In this document: positions 32,713 through 40,430 of the stretch, in pieces
Position numbering within the stretch: position 1 is the first letter of the stretch
Layout of the letters: each line of letters opens with the position of its first letter
From: Betaproteobacteria bacterium
Lineage (GTDB): Bacteria > Pseudomonadota > Gammaproteobacteria > Burkholderiales > Burkholderiaceae_C
NCBI GenBank assembly: GCA_016716535.1
Contig: JADJWD010000004.1
Span: 124,001 to 188,000, forward strand
Length of the DNA stretch: 64,000 nucleotides
Direction: 5' to 3'
Program-made: the position numbers and the translations under genes
Notes under the pieces: generated by a model
Database searches by the model: none
Seen by the model: the letters and a program-made list of their open reading frames with translations, nothing else
Told to the model about the DNA's origin: nothing

Positions 32713-33763
32713 GCGTCGAGAAGTGCGTCGGCTTGCCGAGGCTCTGGCCGCCGCGCTGCACCCAGTCGGCGACCCAGTCGATCATCGTCTCGAGGCCCAC
32801 ACGCGGCGGTCCGAAGAGGCGCTGCGCCTCGCTCGTGTCGAGCAGCCAGGCGGTCGCTGCCTCTTCGCCAGTGAAGACCGGTGCCTTGCCGAAGCGCTGT
32901 GCGAACTCGCCGGCGAGCCACCGGATCGACGTGTGCGTGGGGCCGGTGACGTTGATCGGCGTCGTTGGCGTCGTGCAGTGCGCGAGCAGCCTCAGCGCCT
33001 GCTCGTTCGCGTCGCCTTGCCAGATGACGTCGGCGTGGCCCATCGTCAGGTCGAGCGGCCGGCCGGCGAAGACGGTACTCGCCACGTCGTAGAGCACGCC
33101 GTAGCGCATGTCGATCGCGTACGACAGCCGCACCAGCCGCCCCGGCGTGCCGTACTGGCGCGAGCCGAACTCGAACATGCGCTCGCGGCCGACGCACGAG
33201 TTGGCGTAGTCGCCGGGCGGCGGCACCGCCGGCACCGACTCGTCGGCACCGGGGCCGTCGACCGGCACGAACGGGTAGACGCAGGCGGTGGAGAAGACGA
33301 CGTTGCGCGTGCCGCGGAAGATGTCGGCCACCATCTGCGGCACGCCGGCGTTCATCATCCACGTGAAGCTGGCGTTGTCGGCGGCGCCGAATTTGTGCCC
33401 GGCCATGTAGACGAGGTTCCGCACGCCGGCGCCGACATTCGGCAAGCGCGCGATCGCCGCGCGGTCGAGCAGGTCGCACTCGATGCACTCGACGCCGTGC
33501 TGCGTGAGCGACGCTTTCACCGCCTTGTCGCTGAAGCGCGCGACGCCGAAGATGCGCTTGTCCGGCGCCGCGCGCCGCGCCATCCGCGCGAGCGTCGGGC
33601 CCATCTTGCCGCCGACGCCCATCACCATGATGTCGCCGTCGATGCGGGCGAGGTCGGCAACGAGCGCCGGGCTCGGCTCGGTCATCACCGCTTCGACGTG
33701 CTCGATGTCGTCGAAGCGCTTGGGCAGCGCGGGCATGCCGGTGTCACTCATGGTGCTGCTCAT
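32696..33763 (-). CDS. NAD-dependent epimerase/dehydratase-family protein
   Basis: 355-residue short-chain (extended) dehydrogenase. The nucleotide-binding motif is unusual: DIMVMGVGGKMGPTLARMA (residues 44-62), GxGGxMG instead of GxxGxxG. Further family features are VRNLVYMAGHKFG, a catalytic serine region FSTACVYPFVP, and an extended-SDR PPGDYANSCVGRERMFE where the YxxxK lysine is replaced by Arg (YANSCVGRE), so catalysis may differ. It also has DVIWQGDANEQALRLL and INVTGP, typical of nucleotide-sugar epimerase-like folds. Coupled to the upstream MetE-like gene by ATGA. Confidence 0.78.
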   Translation of the reverse strand: MSSTMSDTGMPALPKRFDDIEHVEAVMTEPSPALVADLARIDGDIMVMGVGGKMGPTLARMARRAAPDKRIFGVARFSDKAVKASLTQHGVECIECDLLDRAAIARLPNVGAGVRNLVYMAGHKFGAADNASFTWMMNAGVPQMVADIFRGTRNVVFSTACVYPFVPVDGPGADESVPAVPPPGDYANSCVGRERMFEFGSRQYGTPGRLVRLSYAIDMRYGVLYDVASTVFAGRPLDLTMGHADVIWQGDANEQALRLLAHCTTPTTPINVTGPTHTSIRWLAGEFAQRFGKAPVFTGEEAATAWLLDTSEAQRLFGPPRVGLETMIDWVADWVQRGGQSLGKPTHFSTRDGKY

Positions 33764-34797
33764 GCCGCGACCTTCGGCGCGATGCCCTCGAACAGATCGC
33801 GCCCCGCCTTCAGCGCCCGCATCTTCGCGTCGGCGATCGAGCGCTTCAGCATCCAGAAGCCGCAGTCCGGGTGGATGTAGCGCACGCGGCCGGCGCCGAG
33901 CAGCTTCTCGGCGCGCTCGATGGCGCGCGCCACCGCCTCGGCGCTCTCGACATCGGTGGCCTTGATGTCGACGACGCCGAGGCCGAGGCCGATCTCGGGC
34001 TTCAGGCCACGCAGCGCCTCCAGTTCCGCCGGTGGCCGGTGCGCGCATTCGAGCACCACGTGGTCGGCGTTGAGCGCGTTCAGGTACTCGACGAGCTGGC
34101 TCCAGGTGCCCTTCTGGATCGTCTGGCCGCCGTAGTTGCCGAAGCACAGGTGCACGGCGGGCACGGCGCCGGCGGCCTTCGCGGCATCGAGCACGCGGTT
34201 GATCGCCGCCGCCGCCCACGGCCACTCGTCGGCGTGGCCGGGCAGGTTGGCCTCGTCGACCTGCAGCACGTCGCAGTCGAGGTGGCGCACCTGCGCGGCC
34301 AGCGCGTCGGCCAATGCGTGCGCCACCGACTGCACGTCGCCGTAGTGCTTGTCGATCAGCGTCTTGGCCAGCATGTGCGGGCCGGTGACGGTGAACTTGA
34401 AGGTCTTCGTCGCCAGCGCCTTGGCGCGCGCGCAAGCCAGCGGCAGGTCGAGGCTGCCGTGGCCGATCGGCCCGACCACGGTGCCCGGCGGCCGCGCGCG
34501 GAACTTCATGCCGCTCTTGCTGCGGTAGGCGATCAGGTCGTCGAACGAGAAGCGCTGCGTGATGCCGTCCATCGGCCGCACGAAGTACTCGATCATCCCG
34601 TTCGTTTCCGGGTGGTTGATGTCGAAGCGGTACAGCTCGCCGTCGCAGACGACATCGATGCCCGCCTGCTCCTGCGTGCCGATGACGACGCGCGTGGCGT
34701 CGACGAGCGCCTGCTCCGAAGGTGCGGCGACGAGCCAGTCGGGCACCGGGTACGAGCCGACGACGGTGGTCTGGATGCGGGGCGTCGATGACGGCAT
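33760..34797 (-). CDS. MetE/UROD-like methyltransferase-family protein (C-terminal MetE domain only)
   Basis: 345-residue protein of the cobalamin-independent methionine synthase catalytic fold, lacking MetE's N-terminal half. Zinc ligands can be assigned by motif: His216 and Cys218 (HLCFGNYGG), Glu250 (VVLECAHRP) and Cys312 (HPDCGFWML). The opening TTVVGSYPVPDWL is also typical. Short MetE-like proteins often act in catabolism (thiol- or methyl-transfer) rather than methionine synthesis. Its promoter region, with TTGACC-17 bp-TACGAT and operator D, is divergent from the Gfo/Idh operon. An in-frame TTG at 34809 is less likely than the ATG at 34797. Confidence 0.8.
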   Translation of the reverse strand: MPSSTPRIQTTVVGSYPVPDWLVAAPSEQALVDATRVVIGTQEQAGIDVVCDGELYRFDINHPETNGMIEYFVRPMDGITQRFSFDDLIAYRSKSGMKFRARPPGTVVGPIGHGSLDLPLACARAKALATKTFKFTVTGPHMLAKTLIDKHYGDVQSVAHALADALAAQVRHLDCDVLQVDEANLPGHADEWPWAAAAINRVLDAAKAAGAVPAVHLCFGNYGGQTIQKGTWSQLVEYLNALNADHVVLECAHRPPAELEALRGLKPEIGLGLGVVDIKATDVESAEAVARAIERAEKLLGAGRVRYIHPDCGFWMLKRSIADAKMRALKAGRDLFEGIAPKVAA

Positions 34798-34838
34798 GGC
34801 GTTGGGCAAGGCGCAGATGAAGGTCGGAGGAGGTTTTG

Positions 34839-34854
34839 TTCACCGAACGGTGAG
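34839..34854. promoter_or_regulatory. Putative TetR operator, site D
   Basis: TTCACCGAACGGTGAG, a near-perfect palindrome 7 bp downstream of the -10 element of the MetE-like gene promoter. It matches the reverse complement of site B at 12 of 16 positions. Confidence 0.6.
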
Positions 34855-34861
34855 CGCGCTC

Positions 34862-34890
34862 ATCGTAGGCAGGCCCAACGGCCAGGTCAA
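34862..34890 (-). promoter_or_regulatory. Sigma70-like promoter of the MetE-like/epimerase operon
   Basis: On the minus strand TTGACC (34890-34885), a 17-bp spacer, and TACGAT (34867-34862) match sigma70 consensus well. Operator D lies immediately downstream. Confidence 0.65.
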
Positions 34891-34928
34891 TTCAGGTCGA
34901 TCCATGAGCAAGCCCTGCCCCGGCCGCG

Positions 34929-34957
34929 TTGACGCGCCGAAGCCGGCCGACTACAGT
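34929..34957 (+). promoter_or_regulatory. Sigma70-like promoter of the Gfo/Idh operon
   Basis: TTGACG (34929-34934), a 17-bp spacer, and TACAGT (34952-34957). Operator E starts 2 bp downstream of the -10 element. Confidence 0.65.
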
Positions 34958-34959
34958 AA

Positions 34960-34975
34960 TTCACTGCCTGGATAA
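34960..34975. promoter_or_regulatory. Putative TetR operator, site E
   Basis: TTCACTGCCTGGATAA matches TTCACTGTCCGGTGAA at 12 of 16 positions, and a 20-bp stretch around it matches site C at 16 of 20. It ends 16 bp before the Gfo/Idh start codon, the same distance as site C from its gene. Confidence 0.55.
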
Positions 34976-34991
34976 TTCAGTTTCACCGACG

Positions 34992-36179
34992 ATGGCCACG
35001 CAACGACTCGGTCTCATCATGCACGGCGTCACCGGGCGCATGGGCATGAACCAGCACCTGATCCGCTCGATCTGCGCCATCCGCGCGCAAGGTGGCGTGG
35101 CGCTCGCCAACGGCGACCGGGTGATGCCCGACCCGGTGCTGATCGGCCGCAACGCCGAGAAGATCGAGGCACTGGCGCGTGCGCACGGCATCGCGCGTTT
35201 CGGCACCAACCTCGACGCGGCGCTCGCGAACGCCGACGACACCGTCTTCTTCGACGCCGGCACGACGCAGATGCGCCCGGCACTGCTGGCCAAGGCCCTG
35301 CACGCCGGCAAGCACGTCTACTGCGAAAAACCGATCGCCACCAACCTTGCCGAGGCAGTGCAGATCGCGCAACTCGCGACAACGCTCGAGCGCGAACGCG
35401 GCTTGCGCCACGGCGCGGTGCAGGACAAGCTCTTCCTGCCCGGCCTGCGCAAGCTCGACATGCTGCGCCGATCGGGCTTCTTCGGCCGCATGCTCAGCGT
35501 GCGCATCGAGTTCGGCTACTGGGTCTTCGAAGGCGACCTGCAGCCGATCCAGCGCCCGAGCTGGAACTACCGCGCCGAAGACGGCGGCGGCATCATCCTC
35601 GACATGATGTGCCACTGGCGCTACGTGCTCGACAACCTGTTCGGCGAGGTGCAAAGCGTCAGCTGCCTGGGCGCCACGCACATCCCCCAGCGTTGGGACG
35701 AGGCCGGCCGCCACTACCCGGCCACCGCCGACGACGCCGCCTACGCGACGCTGCAGCTGAAGGGCCACCAGGGCGAGCCGGTCGTCGCGCAGGTCAACAT
35801 GAGCTGGGCGACGCGCGTGCGCCGCGACGACCTCGTCACCTTCCACGTCGACGGCACGCTCGGCTCGGCGGTGGCCGGCCTGCAAAGCTGCCGCGCGCAG
35901 GCGCGCGTGACGACACCGCGCCCGGTGTGGAACCCCGACGTGAAGCAGACGATGAACTTCTTCGAGCAGTGGCAGGAAGTGCCCGACACCGACAGCTACG
36001 ACAACGGCTTCAAGATCCAGTGGGAGGCGTTCATCCGCCACGTCGTCGGCGATTCGTGTGAAGGCGCGCCGTACAAGTGGACGCTGCCCGAAGGCGCCAA
36101 GGGCGTGCAGCTCGTCGAGGCGGCGCTGCAGAGCTGGAAGGAGCGGCGCTGGGTCGACGTAGCGCCGCTGGCCGCTTGA
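34992..36179 (+). CDS. Gfo/Idh/MocA-family oxidoreductase
   Basis: 395-residue NAD(P)-dependent dehydrogenase. The N-terminal Rossmann motif reads GLIMHGVTGRMGMNQHLIRS (residues 8-27), the hallmark cofactor lysine is in YCEKPIATNLAEA (about 115-127), and the C-terminal domain has GGGIILDMMCHWRYVLDNLFGEV with the catalytic-type His in place. Family members oxidise cyclitols, sugars or 1,5-anhydro sugars. It heads a rightward operon with DUF993 and a TIM-barrel isomerase. Promoter and operator E are directly upstream. Substrate unknown. Confidence 0.88.
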   Translation: MATQRLGLIMHGVTGRMGMNQHLIRSICAIRAQGGVALANGDRVMPDPVLIGRNAEKIEALARAHGIARFGTNLDAALANADDTVFFDAGTTQMRPALLAKALHAGKHVYCEKPIATNLAEAVQIAQLATTLERERGLRHGAVQDKLFLPGLRKLDMLRRSGFFGRMLSVRIEFGYWVFEGDLQPIQRPSWNYRAEDGGGIILDMMCHWRYVLDNLFGEVQSVSCLGATHIPQRWDEAGRHYPATADDAAYATLQLKGHQGEPVVAQVNMSWATRVRRDDLVTFHVDGTLGSAVAGLQSCRAQARVTTPRPVWNPDVKQTMNFFEQWQEVPDTDSYDNGFKIQWEAFIRHVVGDSCEGAPYKWTLPEGAKGVQLVEAALQSWKERRWVDVAPLAA

Positions 36180-36198
36180 TGTGACGCTCGATGCCCAA

Positions 36199-36234
36199 GC
36201 ACCGTTCGCGCTGAGCTTGTCGAAGCGCCGGTGC
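36199..36234. repeat. REP-like palindromic element
   Basis: GCACCG and CGGTGC flank a core containing GCTGAGCTTGTCGAAG. That core closely resembles a short dispersed element common between genes in Burkholderiales and other proteobacteria. It sits in the 63-bp gap between the Gfo/Idh and DUF993 genes. Confidence 0.6.
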
Positions 36235-36242
36235 ACGGGCAC

Positions 36243-37436
36243 ATGACCACCATGCAGATCACCCTGCCCTCCACCGACGGCCGCACGCTCGCGCCGTACA
36301 CGCTGCGCGGCCCCGGCGCCTTCACGCCCGCGGCGCCCGGCACGCGCTTCGACCGCATCGCGTTCTCGGCCGCGCACGTCGTGGCCGACGCGCGCGCGGC
36401 CATCGACCCGTGGCTGCAATGCGCCGTCGACTGGGACGCGACGATCGCCTACCGCCGGCGGCTGTGGAGCCTCGGCCTCGGCGTCGCCGAGGCGATGGAC
36501 ACCGCGCAACGCGGCATGGGCCTCGATTGGCCGACCTCGCTCGAGCTGATCCGACGCAGCCTCGACGCGGCGCGCGACTTCCCCGGCGCGCTTGTCGCCA
36601 GCGGCTGCGGCACCGACCACCTCGCGCCCGAAGCCGCGCGCGGCATCGACGACGTGATCCGCGCCTACAGCGAGCAGATGGAGGCGATCGAGAAACTCGG
36701 CGGCCGCTTGATCGTGATGGCGAGCCGCGCGCTCGCCCGCGTTGCGAAGGGGCCGCACGACTATGCGCGCGTCTACGACCACGTGCTCTCGCAGGCGCGC
36801 GAGCCGGTGATCCTGCATTGGCTGGGCGACATGTTCGACCCGGCGCTGGCCGGTTACTGGGGGAGCTCCGAAGTGTCCCGCGCGATGGACACGGCGCTGG
36901 CCGTCATCGTGAAGCACGCCAAGAAGGTCGACGGCATCAAGATCTCGCTGCTCGACAAGGACCGCGAGATCGAGATGCGGCGCCGCTTGCCACCAAGCGT
37001 GCGCATGTACACCGGCGACGACTTCAACTACGCCGAGCTGATCGCCGGCGATGGCGTCGGCGAGCACGTCAACCAGCGCCAGAGCGACGCGCTGCTCGGC
37101 ATCTTCGACGCCATCGCGCCGGCCGCGAGTGCGGCGCTGGCGGCGCTGGCCGCGGGCGACAAGGCGCGCTTCCACGCCATCCTCGCGCCAACGGTGCCGC
37201 TGTCGCGCCACATCTTCGGCGCACCGACGCGCTTCTACAAGACCGGCGTCGTCTTCATGGCCTGGCTGAACGGCCACCAGGACCACTTCGTGATGGTCGG
37301 CGGCCAGCAGAGCACGCGATCACTGCCGCACCTGGCAGAACTGTTTCGCCTGGCCGACGCGGCGGGGCTGATCGAAAGGCCCGATCTTGCCGTTGCGCGC
37401 ATGAAGACGCTGCTGGCGCTGCACGGCGTGCAGTGA
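36243..37436 (+). CDS. DUF993-family protein
   Basis: 397-residue protein of the DUF993 family, predicted TIM barrel. Recognisable segments are FDRIAFSAAHVVADARA near residues 37-53, IDWDAT-like VDWDATIAYRRRLW, LVASGCGTDHLAPEA near 120-134, VILHWLGDMFDPALAGYWG near 183-201, and VDGIKISLLDKDREIEMRR with a conserved lysine (KIS), plus VRMYTGDDFNYAEL. The layout resembles class I aldolases, and Lys of GIKIS could be a Schiff-base residue, but no activity is established for the family. It lies between a dehydrogenase and an isomerase gene, implying a step in one pathway. ATG at 36243 is preferred over GTG at 36231. Confidence 0.82.
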   Translation: MTTMQITLPSTDGRTLAPYTLRGPGAFTPAAPGTRFDRIAFSAAHVVADARAAIDPWLQCAVDWDATIAYRRRLWSLGLGVAEAMDTAQRGMGLDWPTSLELIRRSLDAARDFPGALVASGCGTDHLAPEAARGIDDVIRAYSEQMEAIEKLGGRLIVMASRALARVAKGPHDYARVYDHVLSQAREPVILHWLGDMFDPALAGYWGSSEVSRAMDTALAVIVKHAKKVDGIKISLLDKDREIEMRRRLPPSVRMYTGDDFNYAELIAGDGVGEHVNQRQSDALLGIFDAIAPAASAALAALAAGDKARFHAILAPTVPLSRHIFGAPTRFYKTGVVFMAWLNGHQDHFVMVGGQQSTRSLPHLAELFRLADAAGLIERPDLAVARMKTLLALHGVQ

Positions 37437-37465
37437 GCACGACGGGTCTTGCCTCGCCCTTCCCC

Positions 37466-38380
37466 ATGCGCGACTTCAGCCAAGACCACCGCTGGCTCTC
37501 GATCAACACCGCGACGGTGCGCAAGCAGCGCGGCGAACCGTGGCCGCTGCCGAAGATCCTCGACGCCTGCGCGGCGCGCGGCATCCGCGCCGTCTCGCCT
37601 TGGCGCGACCAGGTGGCCGCCGCGGGGCTCGCGGCCACCGCAGCGCAGGTCAAGGCGCTCGGCCTCGAACTGTCGGGCTACTGCCGCGGCGGGCTCTTCA
37701 CCTACACCGACAGCGCCTCGCAGCAGGCGGTGCGAGATGACAACCTGCGCGCGCTCGACGAGGCGTGCACGCTGGACGCGCCGTGCCTCGTGCTCGTCGT
37801 CGGCGCGCTGCCGGGCGCGCTCGCCGGCCGGCCGGCGCACCGCGACCTCGCGCTCGCGCGCGCGCAAGTCGCCGAAGGCATCGCGTGGCTGGTTGGCGAG
37901 GCGCGGCAGCGCGGCATGCCGCTCGCGATCGAGCCGCTGCACCCGATGTACGCTGCCGACCGCGCCTGCGTCAACACCCTCGCGCAGGCGCTGGACTTGT
38001 GCGAGGCGCTCGATCCGGCGGCGGGCTACGCCGCAAGTGGGTCATCGGCCCGCCCGGCCCTCGGCGTCGCGGTCGACGCTTATCACGTGTGGTGGGATCC
38101 GCAACTCGAAGCGCAGATCGCGCGTGCCGGTCGCGGGCCGGCGAACCGCATCCTCGCGCTGCACGTCTGCGACTGGCTCGTGCCCACCACCGACCTGCTC
38201 GAGGACCGCGGCATGATGGGCGACGGCGTCATCGACCTGCCGCGCCTGCGCGGCTGGGTCGAAGCCACCGGCTACGCCGGCTACAGCGAAGTCGAGATCT
38301 TCTCGAAGGCCAACTGGTGGCAGCGCGATGGCGGTGAGGTGCTCGATACGTGCATCGAGCGGCACCGGCGCTGCGTCTAG
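37466..38380 (+). CDS. Sugar phosphate isomerase/epimerase-family TIM-barrel protein
   Basis: 304-residue protein of the AP-endonuclease-2-like superfamily, related in fold to the one in the tct operon. Metal-site strands are visible: IRAVSPWRDQV, LAIEPLHPMYAADRACVNTL near residues 153-172, GVAVDAYHVWWDP, ILALHVCDWLVP, and YSEVEIFS near the C-terminus. It follows DUF993 by 29 bp. A GTG at 37433 overlapping the DUF993 stop (GTGA) is an alternative start adding 11 residues; the ATG was taken because family members begin just before RWLSINTATVRKQ. Its 3' end abuts the convergent marR gene. Confidence 0.85.
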   Translation: MRDFSQDHRWLSINTATVRKQRGEPWPLPKILDACAARGIRAVSPWRDQVAAAGLAATAAQVKALGLELSGYCRGGLFTYTDSASQQAVRDDNLRALDEACTLDAPCLVLVVGALPGALAGRPAHRDLALARAQVAEGIAWLVGEARQRGMPLAIEPLHPMYAADRACVNTLAQALDLCEALDPAAGYAASGSSARPALGVAVDAYHVWWDPQLEAQIARAGRGPANRILALHVCDWLVPTTDLLEDRGMMGDGVIDLPRLRGWVEATGYAGYSEVEIFSKANWWQRDGGEVLDTCIERHRRCV

Positions 38381-38821
38381 TCAGCCCCGGGCAGCGAGCG
38401 CGTGCGCGCGCTCGGCGATCTTCGCCAGCGCAGTGTCGAGCACGCGGCGTTCCTCGGCGTCCAGCGCCTCGAGCAGGAAGGCCTCGCGCGCCGTCACCAG
38501 CGGAACGATCTTCTTGTACAGCGCGCGACCGGCCGGCGTCAGGTGCAGCAGCCAGCCGCGCGCGTCGGCCGGGTCGTCCTCGCGCGCCAGCAGGCCCGCC
38601 GCCACCAGCCGCTGCACGGCGCGGCTGACCGGCATCTTGTCCAGCGACGTGTGCTCGATGACGCGCGCCGTCTTCACGGTGCCGCAGTCGGCCAGCGCGG
38701 CAACGACGCGCCACTCGTCGCGCGTGAGGCCGAAGCGCTGCTGGTAGACCTCGGCCAGCGAGCGGCTCACCGCCTCGGCCAGCGCCGTGATGCGGTAGGG
38801 AAAGAACACCTGCAGGTCCAT
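38381..38821 (-). CDS. MarR-family transcriptional regulator
   Basis: 146-residue winged-helix regulator. The DNA-binding core is LTRDEWRVVAALADCGTVKTARVIEHTSLDKMPVSRAVQRLVAAGLL (about residues 34-80) followed by the wing DDPADARGWLLHLTPAGRALY. MarR proteins usually repress a divergent gene in response to phenolic or other small ligands. It is divergent from a VOC-family gene with two related GTAACGC-type sites in the 119-bp gap, so autoregulation and control of that gene are inferred. Confidence 0.9.
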   Translation of the reverse strand: MDLQVFFPYRITALAEAVSRSLAEVYQQRFGLTRDEWRVVAALADCGTVKTARVIEHTSLDKMPVSRAVQRLVAAGLLAREDDPADARGWLLHLTPAGRALYKKIVPLVTAREAFLLEALDAEERRVLDTALAKIAERAHALAARG

Positions 38822-38829
38822 GCGCAATG

Positions 38830-38899
38830 GTAACGCCGGTGATTACATCGGCGCCAGCGTCCGCAGACGCCCATTGCGCGTTTTCGTCACTCGCGTTAC
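38830..38899. promoter_or_regulatory. Paired putative MarR sites in the marR/VOC divergent gap
   Basis: GTAACGCCGGTGAT (38830-38843) and, on the other strand, GTAACGCGAGTGAC (38899-38886) share 11 of 14 bases and face each other, one next to each gene. This arrangement fits a single dimeric regulator controlling both directions. Confidence 0.55.
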
Positions 38900-38940
38900 T
38901 ATCTCGGCTTGACCCACGAACCGCCTCGCGGAGACAACCG

Positions 38941-39480
38941 ATGAAGATCCAGCGCATCCACCACGTCGCCTACCGCTGCAAGGACGCCGAAGAGACCGTC
39001 CGCTGGTACGCCGAGAACCTGAACATGGGCTTCGTGCTTGCGATCGCCGAGGACAAGGTGCCGAGCACGCACGAGCCGGATCCGTACATGCACATCTTCC
39101 TCGACGCCGGCGGCGGCAACATCCTCGCCTTCTTCGAGATCCCGAAGTCGCCGGCGATGGGCCGCGACGAGAACACGCCGCCGTGGGTGCAGCACCTCGC
39201 CTTCAAGGTCGACAGCGTGAAGACGCTCGAGGAGACGAAGGCGCGGCTCGAGGCCAAGGGCATCCCCGTGATCGGCGTCACCGACCACACGATCTTCAAG
39301 TCGATCTACTTCTTCGACTGCAACGGCCACCGCCTCGAACTGGCCGCCGATACCGCCACCGACGAGCAGGCGCAGCGGCTGGACGCCGTGAAGTGGGACA
39401 TGCTCACCGAGTGGTCGCGCACGAAGCGCGCGCCCAAGCACGCGGCTTGGATGCACGAGGCGGAGTTCAAGCAGGGCTGA
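38941..39480 (+). CDS. VOC-superfamily protein (extradiol dioxygenase/glyoxalase-like)
   Basis: 179-residue vicinal-oxygen-chelate protein. The first module begins IQRIHHVAYRCKDAEETVRWYAENLNMG, with His7 or His8 a likely metal ligand; the second has WVQHLAFKVDSVKTLEETKARLEAKG and a closing IYFFDCNGHRLELAAD with the metal Glu (RLELA). Such single-subunit proteins include glyoxalase-like lyases and ring-cleavage-type dioxygenases. It is divergent from marR, whose ligand may be its substrate. An AGA-rich GGAGAC lies 8 bp before the ATG at 38941. Confidence 0.85.
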   Translation: MKIQRIHHVAYRCKDAEETVRWYAENLNMGFVLAIAEDKVPSTHEPDPYMHIFLDAGGGNILAFFEIPKSPAMGRDENTPPWVQHLAFKVDSVKTLEETKARLEAKGIPVIGVTDHTIFKSIYFFDCNGHRLELAADTATDEQAQRLDAVKWDMLTEWSRTKRAPKHAAWMHEAEFKQG

Positions 39481-39524
39481 TCGAGCCGGCTTCAGCGCAC
39501 GTCGAGCGGCGTGCGCAGCATCCT

Positions 39525-39989
39525 TCAACCGGCCCGCGGCGACACCGCCGCCGCGAGCGTGACGACGCCCAGCACGAGGTTGAAGAAGACGAGCCGGCGG
39601 ATGCGGTCCAGCGCCGCGGCGGCTTGCGGCCATTGGGCCTCGGCCACCGCGCGCTTCAAGCGCGGGTAGAGCACGGCATGGATGTAGGCGAACACGCCGG
39701 CCATCACGAGGCCGGTGGCCAGCATCACGTGCCAACCCACCGGCGCGCGCGCGAAGCCGACCTGCGCGATCAGCGCGAGGCCCGAGGCGACGATCACCAC
39801 CACGGCCACGGCGACGATGCGGAAGAACCGCCCGAGCGCCGCCGCCAGCAGCGGCAGCCGCCGCGGCGGATCGAGCACCTCCACCGCCGCCGGCCGCAGC
39901 GCGAAGTGCGCGAAGACCATGCCGCCGACCCAGACGACCGCGGCGAGAAGGTGGACAAAGATCAGCAGGGCGACGGCGAGGCTTGGCAT
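39525..39989 (-). CDS. CopD-like four-helix membrane protein
   Basis: 154-residue integral membrane protein with four helices. The first, LAVALLIFVHLLAAVVWVGGMVFAHFAL, contains the HLL...VWVGG...F pattern of the CopD (copper resistance D)/YkoX-type family; a later helix has LATGLVMAGVFAYIHAVLYP. CopD domains occur in copper importers and cytochrome-associated proteins. The Met at 39989 begins the first helix. The gene overlaps nothing and ends before the VOC gene stop by spacing of 8 bp. Confidence 0.72.
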   Translation of the reverse strand: MPSLAVALLIFVHLLAAVVWVGGMVFAHFALRPAAVEVLDPPRRLPLLAAALGRFFRIVAVAVVVIVASGLALIAQVGFARAPVGWHVMLATGLVMAGVFAYIHAVLYPRLKRAVAEAQWPQAAAALDRIRRLVFFNLVLGVVTLAAAVSPRAG

Positions 39990-39996
39990 CGCGTGA

Positions 39997-40395
39997 TCAT
40001 GCACCGGAGGCGGATGCCCTGGCATAGCTCACGGTGAGCAGCTCCCAGACGTGGTCGTCGGGCTCGCGCCAGTAAACGACCCGGCCGCCGACCGAGGTGT
40101 TGACCTGGAAGTCATCGGACCCGTGCGGCAGGCTGCGGTAGGCGATGCCCGCGGCCATCAGCCGGCCGAGGATGGCCTCGAACTCCGTCTCGCTGACGCG
40201 GAAGCAGAAGTGGCCTTTGTCGAAGGCGCCGCTGCGCTCGTCGAAGTCGATCGTCAGGCCGTCGTTGACGTGCACGGCGATGAACGGGCCGATGCGCGCC
40301 GGCGCCCAGGGCACGCCCAGCACCTCGGCCAGCCGGCGTGCGGCCGCCGTCGCGCTGCGGGCCGGAATCATCAGGTGATCCAACTGCACGGTCAT
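39997..40395 (-). CDS. VOC-superfamily protein
   Basis: 132-residue vicinal-oxygen-chelate protein. The pattern is MTVQLDHLMIPARSATAAARRLAEVLGVPWAPA, then GPFIAVHVNDGLTIDFDERSGAFDKGHFCFRVSETEFEAILGRL, and YWREPDDHVWELLTVSY, giving metal ligands His7, His72 region and Glu (WELLT). It is one of three VOC genes in the window. Substrate unknown. It precedes the CopD-like gene by 7 bp, so they probably share a transcript. Confidence 0.82.
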   Translation of the reverse strand: MTVQLDHLMIPARSATAAARRLAEVLGVPWAPARIGPFIAVHVNDGLTIDFDERSGAFDKGHFCFRVSETEFEAILGRLMAAGIAYRSLPHGSDDFQVNTSVGGRVVYWREPDDHVWELLTVSYARASASGA

Positions 40396-40430
40396 GGCCA
40401 AGTCCCGTCGGAGTGACGCCGGCCACCGTT

